Assembly (NCBI RefSeq): GCF_029227915.1 | Contig: NC_079888.1 | Coordinates: forward strand, 12,013,001 to 12,073,000 | Direction: 5' to 3' | From: Hydractinia symbiolongicarpus | Taxonomy: Eukaryota > Cnidaria > Hydrozoa > Anthoathecata > Hydractiniidae | Length of the DNA stretch: 60,000 nt | Shown: positions 19,362-27,998 of the stretch, in pieces | How positions within the stretch are numbered: position 1 is the stretch's first letter | Layout of the letters: each line of letters begins with the position of its first letter | The notes under the pieces: generated by a model | What the model was told of the DNA's origin: nothing | The model's database searches: none | Seen by the model: only the letters and a program-made list of their open reading frames with translations | Translations under genes and position numbers: made by a program

Positions 19362-19538
19362 ATGCAGGAAAAGCAACGCTATATGCTGCTCAAGGAGCAA
19401 ATACGTCAGAGAACCAGAAAAATCGTAGAGTCGCTTAATGAACGAGAGAGAAAGCAGCTGGTCGAGAAGGGACGCGAGGAGGGCAAACAGGAGTTTATGA
19501 AAAAACTTCAATCTGTTCAACATGTAAGCGGTATCTAG
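19362..19538 (+). CDS. Small charged coiled-coil protein
   Basis: ATG follows the previous stop by 2 bp. The 58 codons give MQEKQRYMLLKEQIRQRTRK, Arg/Lys/Glu-rich helix to residue 50, then a short tail. It may instead be the continuation of the preceding protein, whose homologues have a charged C-terminal helix. Confidence 0.4.
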   Translation: MQEKQRYMLLKEQIRQRTRKIVESLNERERKQLVEKGREEGKQEFMKKLQSVQHVSGI

Positions 19539-19595
19539 ATGAGCCGCCGACTTATTCATAGGGTGTAGTTACTACACACGGTCAGGTCTAGTGCG

Positions 19596-19838
19596 TTATT
19601 CAACATAGAATAATTGATTGTTGCGTGAATTGAGCAATTCTCCAGTATCTGCGTCTATCAGCAAGTCTCCATCATGTATCACTCGTCTACGCTTCTCCTT
19701 AGGGTCTCTCAAATATTGTTCAAGACGCTTATCCAATGCTATCATTGAACATGGTTCGCAGTAGGGTCCATCGGTTTGAGTGGAGACATCCTTGTATTTA
19801 ACCTTACGAATCGCCTCGATAAGGGTGGCCTTATTCAT
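19596..19838 (-). CDS. Small hypothetical protein (MNKATLIEAIRKVKYKD)
   Basis: An intact 80-codon frame with ATG. It has a basic amphipathic N-terminus, a CEPC pair near residue 28, KEKRRR, and DGDLLIDADTGELL near the C-terminus. No family recognised. It lies in a minus-strand set with the next two genes, ending 58 bp from the convergent + strand gene. Confidence 0.4.
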   Translation of the reverse strand: MNKATLIEAIRKVKYKDVSTQTDGPYCEPCSMIALDKRLEQYLRDPKEKRRRVIHDGDLLIDADTGELLNSRNNQLFYVE

Positions 19839-19858
19839 GGTTGAAATGTTACGGATAC

Positions 19859-20215
19859 CTAACGCTTTGGCTTCCTTTTTCCTTCATCCGAATTCAAGTA
19901 GAGGGTTGGCTTGAATTCCTCGATTTCATACTTGCATTCTTCCAGTGTAATCTGCATATAATGTTTTGAACCATGCTTGTAAATGCTCGCAAGTTCCTTG
20001 GGTGTTTTGATCGTTAGATTACTGATTTTGCCATTATTTTTATATTCAATAATAACGCGTCCACCCCTGCCTTTGTTGGTATTAATTGGATCACTTAGCA
20101 CTATATTCTTAATGTTCACATTCTTGATATGTAATGGAGCCTCCTTGGCATAAAAGTCTTTTGATTTAACAGTCTCATTTAAACATCCTTTTATTTTGGT
20201 AATATTGAGGCTCAA
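19859..20215 (-). CDS. Hypothetical protein continuing from the Cys-rich frame after a TAG
   Basis: This 118-codon open stretch has no ATG at its beginning; the codon before it is the TAG ending 20216-20377, in the same frame. It contains IKNVNIKNIVLSD, GRGGRVIIEYKNNGKIS and TPKELASIYKHGSKHYMQI, a plausible alpha/beta fold. Either translation reads through, or a nonsense mutation split one Cys-rich-plus-alpha/beta protein of about 171 residues. No family recognised. Confidence 0.4.
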   Translation of the reverse strand: MSLNITKIKGCLNETVKSKDFYAKEAPLHIKNVNIKNIVLSDPINTNKGRGGRVIIEYKNNGKISNLTIKTPKELASIYKHGSKHYMQITLEECKYEIEEFKPTLYLNSDEGKRKPKR

Positions 20216-20377
20216 CTAGAGTCGGGTACCTGGACAGTGGCCGCCGTTATACGTGATATACATGTAGTAACAAGACCAGCACAGCATTTTGCCGTGTATA
20301 ATGAGCCTCCGTTGGCATTGCAGGCACCGGTCGTATTTGTCGAGGATCGCTTCACATTCGTCGCATTGTTCGTTCAT
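20216..20377 (-). CDS. Small Cys-rich zinc-ribbon-like protein
   Basis: Fifty-three codons starting MNEQCDECEAIL with Cys pairs CDEC, CLQC, CWSC and a final C. AAATAAACG precedes the ATG on the minus strand, like other Polinton starts. Probably a zinc-binding module. It stops at TAG, but the following frame stays open for 118 codons. Confidence 0.5.
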   Translation of the reverse strand: MNEQCDECEAILDKYDRCLQCQRRLIIHGKMLCWSCYYMYITYNGGHCPGTRL

Positions 20378-20462
20378 CGTTTATTTGTCCCTTCGCCCCT
20401 ACTCAACTGCTCATACCCTGGATAAAGAGGAATCCTTCTATTCGATTGCCCAGGCGCTAAAT

Positions 20463-21119
20463 TTAACTCCACAATATATCAAGATCCTTCTTTTCGTCCT
20501 TTGAAAAACACCAATCAATGACTCTATCGGGATGCCAAGCCATTGGAAGTACCTCTTTCTTAATCTTGGCCTTTTCTTTCTTTCTCATGTAATAGGCATC
20601 GAGTAATTGGGGATAAATATTATCCCTTTGCATTTTCCGAGTCATGAACCAGTCCGGAACGAATTTAAGCAGCCAGTCCCTCCCTTGAATAGCCCCGGTG
20701 CGCATTTCCTGGGTCTTGAAGCGATCCGGAACAAGCTCGAGCGCCCGGGGATTACTCCAAACTTCTCCGGTGCACATTTCCTGGGTCTTGAAGCGATCCA
20801 GAACATACCTGAGTGTTGTGGGATCATCCCGAGCCGCCCCGGTACACATCTCCTGCGTCACGAACCAGTCCGGAACATACTGCAGCATTCGGGGTGTTTC
20901 TTTAACCATCCGAGTCCACATTTCTTTGATTTTGAAATGGTCTGGAATATCCTTGAGCATATGCGGGTACAGCACAACGGCATTAGTACACATTACCGTG
21001 GTCGTTGCATGATCCGGAACACCAACAGGCATCAAGGACACTGCTGCTTCAATTGATCGAGTCCAAATTTCTTGGTTTATGAAATAATTGCGACTTGCAT
21101 TACCATAATATCGACTCAT
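20463..21119 (-). CDS. Repeat protein with ~34-residue VPD/KTQEMC units (copy 1)
   Basis: I take the ATG at 21119, preceded by TAATATAAAT on the minus strand, rather than an upstream TTG. The 218-residue product contains about five units of the form A-x3-x2-P-x2-L-x2-VPD-x-F-KTQEMC-T. A helical C-terminal cap follows with RKKEKAKIKKEVLPMAWHPD and CFSKDEKKDLDILW. Such helix-helix repeats resemble DUF4116-like or protein-interaction solenoids in large DNA viruses; the exact family is not certain. A second, longer copy lies next to it at 21198-22650 in the same orientation. The frame is intact, suggesting recent function or a young duplication. Confidence 0.55.
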   Translation of the reverse strand: MSRYYGNASRNYFINQEIWTRSIEAAVSLMPVGVPDHATTTVMCTNAVVLYPHMLKDIPDHFKIKEMWTRMVKETPRMLQYVPDWFVTQEMCTGAARDDPTTLRYVLDRFKTQEMCTGEVWSNPRALELVPDRFKTQEMRTGAIQGRDWLLKFVPDWFMTRKMQRDNIYPQLLDAYYMRKKEKAKIKKEVLPMAWHPDRVIDWCFSKDEKKDLDILWS

Positions 21120-21197
21120 ATTTATATTAAATCCTAGCCTCAACTACTAATCATAACCCTATGGGAATTTCCCTATTCGATTGCCCAGGCGCTAAAT

Positions 21198-22650
21198 TTA
21201 ACTCCACAATATATCAAGATCCTTCTTTTCGTCCTCTGAAAAACACCACTCCGTAGCCCTGTTGAGATGCCAGGCTACTGGAAGAAGCTCCTTCTTAATC
21301 CTATACTTCCACGCTTTTCTCAAGCGATGGCCCAAGTAGCTCAGGTTCCTCCCCAGCCATGCTGTGATACATTTCCCTGGTAACAAACCAGTCTGAAACA
21401 TGCTTGAATCGCCATGGTCCTTGTTCAACAGCCTTGATACACATGTCTTGGGTCTTGAAATGGTCCGGAACAAACTCGAGTAGCCCAGGATACTCCCCAA
21501 CCGCCATAGTGCACATGCCTCGCGTCTTGATATGATCTGGAACATACCCAAGTAGCCAGGGCTCCCGTTCAACCGCCCTGGCACACATCTCCGGTGTCTT
21601 TATATGATCTGGAACAAATCCGAGAAGATGGAGTTCTTCTTCAACAACCTCAAGGCACATTTCAAGTGTCTTGAAACGGTATGGAACATTATCGAACAGC
21701 CAGAGGTTCTCACCAACCGCTATGTCGCACATTTCTTGGGTCTTGAAATGATTCGGGACAAACTCGAACATGTGAGGCATTTCTTCAGCCATGCAATTAC
21801 ACATGTCTTTTTTTTTTTTTTTTTAAATTAATATCTTATATTAAATAATTATAAACTTTACAAGTGACAAGAAAATAGCTAGCTAAACAGCAAAACAAAG
21901 TTCTCCGTTTCTCAGACTGATATAGTACAGGCGATTGTGCGTAGTATAATCGAGTTTCAATATATTGAAACATAAAAATTTTAGCAAATCTCTCAGTTGA
22001 CAAGTTGGCTCGTTGCATTTGATATCTCGAGACAATCAACATCTACTTTTATCAACCTTTGTTTTGTATTTCTTGATCCTCGAATACAGAGTATTGCTGA
22101 ACGCAGTAAACAAAATGATAATTTCGTCCGAAGCCAGTTTGTAACGGTACTTTGTTCTAGATTTCTTTTTTCCGCTACTTTATGCGACAGAGTGGAGATA
22201 AAATGTTCTGTCTCTCGACTGGATCCCCCATATGGTGTGAAAATCAGCGGTGTAAATGACCCGTGTTCTACTTCTAGCACTCTTTGTCCACATGCACGTT
22301 TCTTGATGTTTTCATTCGATTTGAATGCATTAGGCAGTTTCTGATTTAGGTATGTCTATGCGAAAAAAAAAAAAAAAAAAATTACACATGTCTTGCGTCT
22401 TGATATGTTCTGGTATATTCATAAATTTGGTGATATCTCCCTCAACGGCTATATCACACATTACATCCGTCTTTAATCGATCCGGCACATAATCGTACAT
22501 ATGAGGATATTTATCAACGGCCCTGTCACACATGTCCTGAGTCTTAAGCTGATCGGGGACATATTCAAGCATCTGGGGTATTTCTTCAACTATTCAATTG
22601 CGCATTTCCTGAGTCTTGATATGATCGGGTATATTTCTGAACCAACTCAT
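21198..22650 (-). pseudogene. Repeat protein with ~34-residue VPD/KTQEMC units (copy 2), interrupted
   Basis: ATG at 22650 gives MSWFRNIPDHIKTQEMRN, then a TGA at 22594. The same repeat pattern follows through 22572-22395 (YVPDQLKTQDMC, YVPDRLKTDVMC). A LINE fragment interrupts at 21809-22379. On its far side the pattern resumes at 21804 for at least six further units. A frameshift near 21330 restores the helical cap LPVAWHLNRATEWCFSEDEK ending at 21198. The first five residues MSWFR are also those of the polymerase gene at 1273. The protein would have had about ten units, against five in copy 1. Confidence 0.6.
21809..22379 (-). mobile_element. Retroposed 3' fragment of a LINE inside the repeat-protein gene
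   Basis: Flanked by AATTACACATGTC duplications at 21795-21807 and 22380-22392. On the minus strand it codes EVEHGSFTPLIFTPYGGSS and NWLRTKLSFCLLRSAILC, matching the C-terminal tail common to many LINE ORF2 proteins (moderately sure). It ends in a poly(A) run (poly(T) at 21808-21823 on +). The other end also carries a ~19-bp A/T homopolymer (22362-22380), which is unusual for a simple 5'-truncated insert. Confidence 0.65.
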
Positions 22651-22699
22651 TTTTTCTTTAAGTAAAACCCTATCCAGGATCCTTTGGCATGGACCTTCG

Positions 22700-22776
22700 A
22701 GTAAGGGACTTCCCCTACTCAACTGCGCATGCGTTGGTTTTGTTGATGTCAGCAATATTACTAATAGCGTGTGCAT
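22700..22776 (-). repeat. Right terminal inverted repeat of the Polinton, inner part
   Basis: Inverse match to about 728-797 of the left end, including GCATGCGTTGGTTTTGTTG and ACTAATAGCGTGTGC. The match breaks at the LINE start and resumes at 27004. Confidence 0.75.
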
Positions 22777-23938
22777 GGCGCGCGATCAACACGTGTCTCA
22801 AGTGTCGCTTGAAGAAATCTTTAATAACGTTCATTTGAATAACGCTTTCATCGATAATTTGCAGTATATACTCTCGTTTGCGAAAGATGATATTATTGGT
22901 TTTCTTAACACGAAGAAAAATGAAGAAATCCTTAAATTGAGTTTTTATTCCTGGAAGTGTGTCAAAACTTTGATGAAGAAAAGTTTGCTTCTTTTGGCTA
23001 TGTTCTTGATGAAAATGACCGATCGGTAAGAATTTAAAGAAAAGGATTAAGATTGACAAAGTGCGGGAAGATATTTACATCCTCGGTATCACACTGGTGG
23101 AACAGTCATTTCACAAAGATTTCAAGCTTATTTTTAACTCCTTGAAAAACGATTTTACTCCTAAGCACAACACCCAAATTCAACCACTTATTAACTCACA
23201 CGAAGAAACCATTATTAATTCCATGCAAGAGATATTGAAAGTCGTTGAAGACCTTAAAAAAGAAAACCGGGAACTACGAGAGCGTATATCAAATTTGGAA
23301 AGTAAAGTGGAATCTACTTTTAATGTTGGCGTTGAAGATAACAGCTTTTTAAAAAATAACACACAAGCTCTTCATAACCGTCAAAAGCATGTCGAAGTAT
23401 CAACAAATAAAGCAATTAATAATCAAAGTATGCAACATCGTATGCTCCATCTTACGCTGAACCTTTTAAACAACCAGAAAGGGAGCAAAACCATTTTATC
23501 ATACCGAATAGCTATGCTGATAAAGTTCGTTGGCAAAAAAATACCGAAAGTCGATTCTTTCATCACAGCCACGACCCTACTGCAACACATCGAAATATCA
23601 AGAAAATTGAACCAATATTTGGAACAAAATCGTCAACGGGAAGAAGTATCGCTGGACAGCGTAATATACAAAAGTCGTCTCTTTTCGTTGGTGGTGTTAG
23701 TACTGCAATCGATTCGAAATCGCTTTCAGAATATATTCAACAAGAATTTAATGTGAAAGCAATTGAAGTATCAGTAAACAAAGTAAACACTTATAATCAA
23801 TCATATAAAATTACTATTCACAAAGCAGATAAAATTAAATTAATGGATCCAAACAAATGGGATACGAACATAATTATTAAACCATATCGTCAACCCCGTC
23901 AGTACTCCCATCCCTCCAGCCATCAAGATGAGTATTAA
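22775..23938 (+). pseudogene. LINE ORF1: coiled coil and RRM-like domain
   Basis: ATG at 22775 lies at the LINE/TIR junction. Frame 22775-23029 is helical (EEIFNNVHLNNAFIDNL). Frame 23061-23756 holds a coiled coil (KKENRELRERISNLESKVES). A last register from about 23680 to 23938 gives LFVGGVSTAIDSKSLSEYI and KWDTNIIIKPYR, the RRM-like end usual in CR1/L2-type ORF1 proteins. At least two frameshifts. ORF1 proteins bind the element RNA. Confidence 0.55.
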
Positions 23939-26900
23939 TCTCAACATAACTGCATTCAACTGTCATGGTTTTTCTGGCTGCTCTCCTTATGTATCTAAAC
24001 TGTCATCTTGTAACGACATTCTTTTCTTATCTGAACACTGGCTTAGCTCTGCTGAAAAACCTCTTTTGTCTCAATTGTTACCCGTTAACGTTGATATTTA
24101 ATGAAGCTACCAAACGTCGAAATGGAAGACCTTTTGTCGGAACATGTTTTATTTTAAAAAACAGCAGCAACACTAATGTTGAATTACTGTACGAAAACCA
24201 ACACATTTTAGCGATTAAATAAAAAATTGGAGGAGAATTGTTCATTCTAATTGGGGTTTACCTACCATGCTCACAGAACTCACACTCTGCGGATGTATAT
24301 AGGGAACAACTTGGAGTGATATCAAGTATAAAACATCAGTATAGTGACGAAGGTGAAGTAATAATCATTGGCGATTTTCAAACATTCCCATCCAACATTT
24401 ATGATACATGTACACGCTCGCACAATAGCAGAAACACATTATCTTCAATTCTTACGGACTTTCTTAAATATAATAATTACAGCTTATCGATGTAACATCA
24501 GGAAATGGTCCTAACTTTTCGTATCATCACAATAGTTTAAATCACTCATCCTATATTGATCACATCGCAGTTCGGACCGACTTTGACTTATATATAAATA
24601 ACTGTAATATTGCCGAACCTGACTCGATAAATACTAGTGATCATCTGCCAATCACTATATCTCTTGATATCGAATGTTCATCGTCTTCTGCTATCACATT
24701 ACAACATGGCAATCATGGAACTTGTGGATTTATTCCAAAATTTTTATGGAAGAATGGAGTATTCTTACAATCATATAACACTGGAATTGAACAAAAATTC
24801 AACGACAAACAATTTAACTCTACGGAACTTGACAGTGAAATCAAACATTATCAGACTGTTCATCTGCTGCATACAACCAGACCCATGTGTCAAATAAAAT
24901 TAAACAACCTAAAACTTGGTGGACAAACGAGCTCACAAAACTAAAACATGACTTATCACAACATTTTAACGCGTGGAAAAATTCAGGTTTTTCTTGTGAT
25001 CCGGACAATGTGACCGTTATCAATTCTGTAGGAAGCTGTTTCGCAAGGGTGTGGAGTTTGAACAGAATAAACGCCTTTGCAAATACTATATCAACATAGA
25101 TGAACTTAAACGAACCAAAGCTAAAAATTATTGGTAAAAGATGCGACCACTAAAGCGCTCAAAATCAAGACCTTTTACCATTAACAACAAACGAAATAAA
25201 GAAGATATTGTCGAAGAATTCTCTTCCCATTTTGACAAGTTATTGAATACTCCTAAAATAAATTCCGATGCATCACACGAAGTCAACTACAACAATATTG
25301 ACCAGACAACCACAATTTTAAGTGACAATGATATATCTGCTGCATTGCAAAATATTCATTCTGGTAAATCAGCCGATTACTATGGCATAACTGCTGAACA
25401 TTTTAAGCACATTACTAACAATAATTTTTTCAAGTGGCTCAAAAACTTCTACACATATATCCTGAACTCACAAAGTATTTCTACATTGATGTCATCTTCA
25501 GTTATAATACCGCTTGTGAAATCATATAAAAAATCACTCTCTGACCCAAACAATTACCGTGGGATTAGTCTAATACCGATTCTGACAAAAGTATTGGAAT
25601 CTATAATTCTACATAAATATCCAGATCTCAAAGTAACTAATGATTTTCAGTTTGGTTTCGAATCTAATTCTTCAACCTTGCATACGGAATTTATTGTAAA
25701 AGAGACCATTCAATATTACGAAAATAAAAATTCTCCTATTTATGTCTGTAGCTTGGATGCTGAAAAAGCTTTCGATTCCTGCAACTGGAATTCTCTTTTT
25801 TTAAAACTTATAGATGACAGTCGTCTACCTCCTCATGTTGTAAAAGTTTTGGATAATTTATACTCAAATGGAACCGCTTTTGTGACTTATCAAGGTGAGA
25901 TTTTTCGAATTTTCAAGCTATCCCAAGACGTCAAGGGTCGCTATTGTCACCTTATTTATATAACATTTATTCAGAACAACTTCGACGTGAAATTCAATCG
26001 TTAAATATAGGGACAAAGTTGCACGGCGAATTCACTGGCATTGTGTCCTATGCAGATAATATTATTCTGATGAGCGCCACTCTCTCAGGATTGCAGAAAA
26101 TGATAGACTGCTATGTAAAGTAAGGCTATAATCATCTAATTAAATTAAATACTAAAAAGACGGAATTCGTTATCTCTGGAAAAGCTCCATTACAAAATCC
26201 TTTTATAATCCTCGATGGTAACCTAATATATCCTACTGACTCTCTTAAACATCTTGGTTTTGTATGGTCTATGCATAAATCACACCTTGAGCTTAGTCAA
26301 TCGCAAATAAACCATAGACTCTGTGAAATGTGGGCTGCTACCGACACACTTATAAACGCTGGTATTCGTTTCTGTCATTCCTTTAGCATCATAACACTTT
26401 ACAAATCTATCATCATCCTAAAATTCACATATGGGCTCGAGTTATGTTCACTTCCGGCGTCTTCACAACGTAAGCTCGAGATTCAGGCACGATCCGCACT
26501 GAAATATTTATTAAACGTATCTCGATTTAGTAAAAACATTTGAATATTTGAATTAGATACAATCTGTCTTATTAATATGAAAAAAAAACTCAATTTATTC
26601 CGTCGATTTCTTCATAATGAAGTCACACGTAAAAGACTTGTCACACAACTGTCTACAGATCTCCGAGCTGGGTCTTTCCTTGGTGACGTCATACAGATAT
26701 GCAGACAACAGCATATTGATGTGCTGGATTTGCTACTTTCAAATAATACACCTGTGCTGAAGAAAACATTAATGTAGACGAAACAATAATAGACGAACTG
26801 AGAATGATTATTGAGAATTGGTATATCCCCGAACACAGACTGCGTTTCAGATAGATTTTAGAGGCCAACATCAGACGATAATATATATATTTTTTATTTT

Positions 26901-27003
26901 TTTATTTTTTGTTTTTTTATTTCTTTTTTTTTTATTCCTTTCCCTTATTGTTTGTAATATGTACCCGAATGGGTGTTAATTTCAAAGATGAAATATATAT
27001 ATA
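22777..27003 (+). mobile_element. APE-type non-LTR retrotransposon (CR1/L2-like) inside the right inverted repeat
   Basis: Contains an ORF1 with coiled coil and RRM-like end, an apurinic-type endonuclease, and a LINE reverse transcriptase. It ends with a T-rich tail and (AT)n just before Polinton sequence resumes. Removing it rejoins the two halves of the right inverted repeat (GTGTGCATG and TTGGGATTATCGGG), with no clear target duplication. Many stops and frameshifts make it inactive. The clade name is a guess from motif style. Confidence 0.7.
23929..26776 (+). pseudogene. LINE ORF2: endonuclease and reverse transcriptase
   Basis: Starts MSINLNITAFNCHGF. Endonuclease pieces follow in broken frames: DILFLSEHWL, GVYLPCSQNSH, IIIGDFQT, SYIDHIAV and SDHLPI. 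The reverse transcriptase at 25141-26004 shows NYRGISLIPILTKVLE, FQFGF and CSLDAEKAFDS. After a frameshift the catalytic box reads YADNIILMS, so the second Asp of YADD is Asn. A thumb/connection region at 26271-26776 follows. Stops at 24097, 24220, 24493, 24895 and others. It would nick DNA and reverse-transcribe the element; this copy cannot. Confidence 0.7.
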
Positions 27004-27101
27004 TATATTGGGATTATCGGGTTTCGGTATTTATCAGCTTTATTTTCGGAGGTGGGGGTGGGGGTGGAAGTGGTGGAAGCGGGGTTTTTGGGGGTAGAGG
27101 T
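27004..27101 (-). repeat. Right terminal inverted repeat of the Polinton, outer part
   Basis: Inverse match to about 593-715: GGGATTATCGGGTTTCGG, a G-rich GGTGGAAG/TGGTGGAAGC tract and TTTTTGGGGGTA. A ~20-bp deletion relative to the left copy lies near 27046. The element ends near 27101. Confidence 0.75.
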
Positions 27102-27964
27102 ATTGGGGGAGCGAATTCCTGGGCATATTCACTCCCTACTACTACTGCTTTTTATCGTATTTGAATAATCCAGGGCTATGGAGCCCCCCGTAATGGAAGA
27201 GGATCAGGCCTTTCAGAAACAACCGTGAGTTAGTGTAGTGCAGAACAAAAATCGCTAGGCTGGCCGTCCTTTTTTTAGGCCACATAGGCTAGGGAATGGC
27301 CAATTGTCAACAAAGCTGCTACGGATTGTCTGTTAGCAACTAGCTAGGATCTCTTTTTTTGTTTATATGCAGGTATCATTTGATAACTAATTGATATATT
27401 TTTTAATTAAGGGTATATAGCAAGGTTATAAAGCCACAGTCAGCGCGATTTTCACGGGGCAATTTTAATGGCTCCGTTTGGCCAGGTTCCTTCCTTGGGG
27501 TGGAAGTATCCTCACTCCAGAAGGAGGAACCTAGTTAACAGGATAGCTATAATAGCTATTACAATTTGTATATAAAAAATGGTATATAAGAAACACAAAG
27601 CTGGGATTAAGTAAATTCGTTGCTAAAACTGTAAAGGACATGGTCATGAAGAACTGGTTCATTTCTTGAGTAATGTTGCAAAACCAACTTTTGGTATAGT
27701 TTTATCCATAATGTGATTGCAATAATAACTGAGTGCACCAAATTTGCTTTATCGTTAAAGGTTGCCTCCCAAGAAAAATAAAGTTAATTGCATATGAAAG
27801 AGCTTGAAAGGTTGTCTAGGAATTTGAATATTTTTTTAAAATTTTTGATTCGTTCTTTAGAATTTGGACTAAGAAGATTCACTAATTATGCATGATGTCA
27901 CAAGTATGCTCTGCAAGGGTGTTATATTTAACATATTTGACAAGCCATACAGGAGCAGATCTAG

Positions 27965-27998
27965 CAAATTTTCTTAGTAGGTCTACTAAGAAAATTTG
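27965..27998. repeat. 16-bp inverted repeat (hairpin)
   Basis: CAAATTTTCTTAGTAG and its exact complement are separated by 2 nt. It is followed by a GGGGTTTTAGGGGGC stretch and GGGGCCGCGCCCC, typical of short non-autonomous repeats. Element limits not seen. Confidence 0.5.

Noticed and set aside
20607-21056. Plus-strand 149-codon frame with repeated HFLGLEA
   Set aside because: The antisense shadow of the ~34-residue repeat gene on the minus strand.
583-27106. AGGTAT at both Polinton ends as a 6-bp target duplication
   Set aside because: The string occurs near 583 and 27098, but it overlaps or leaves a gap to the inverted-repeat limits, so the spacing does not fit a clean duplication.
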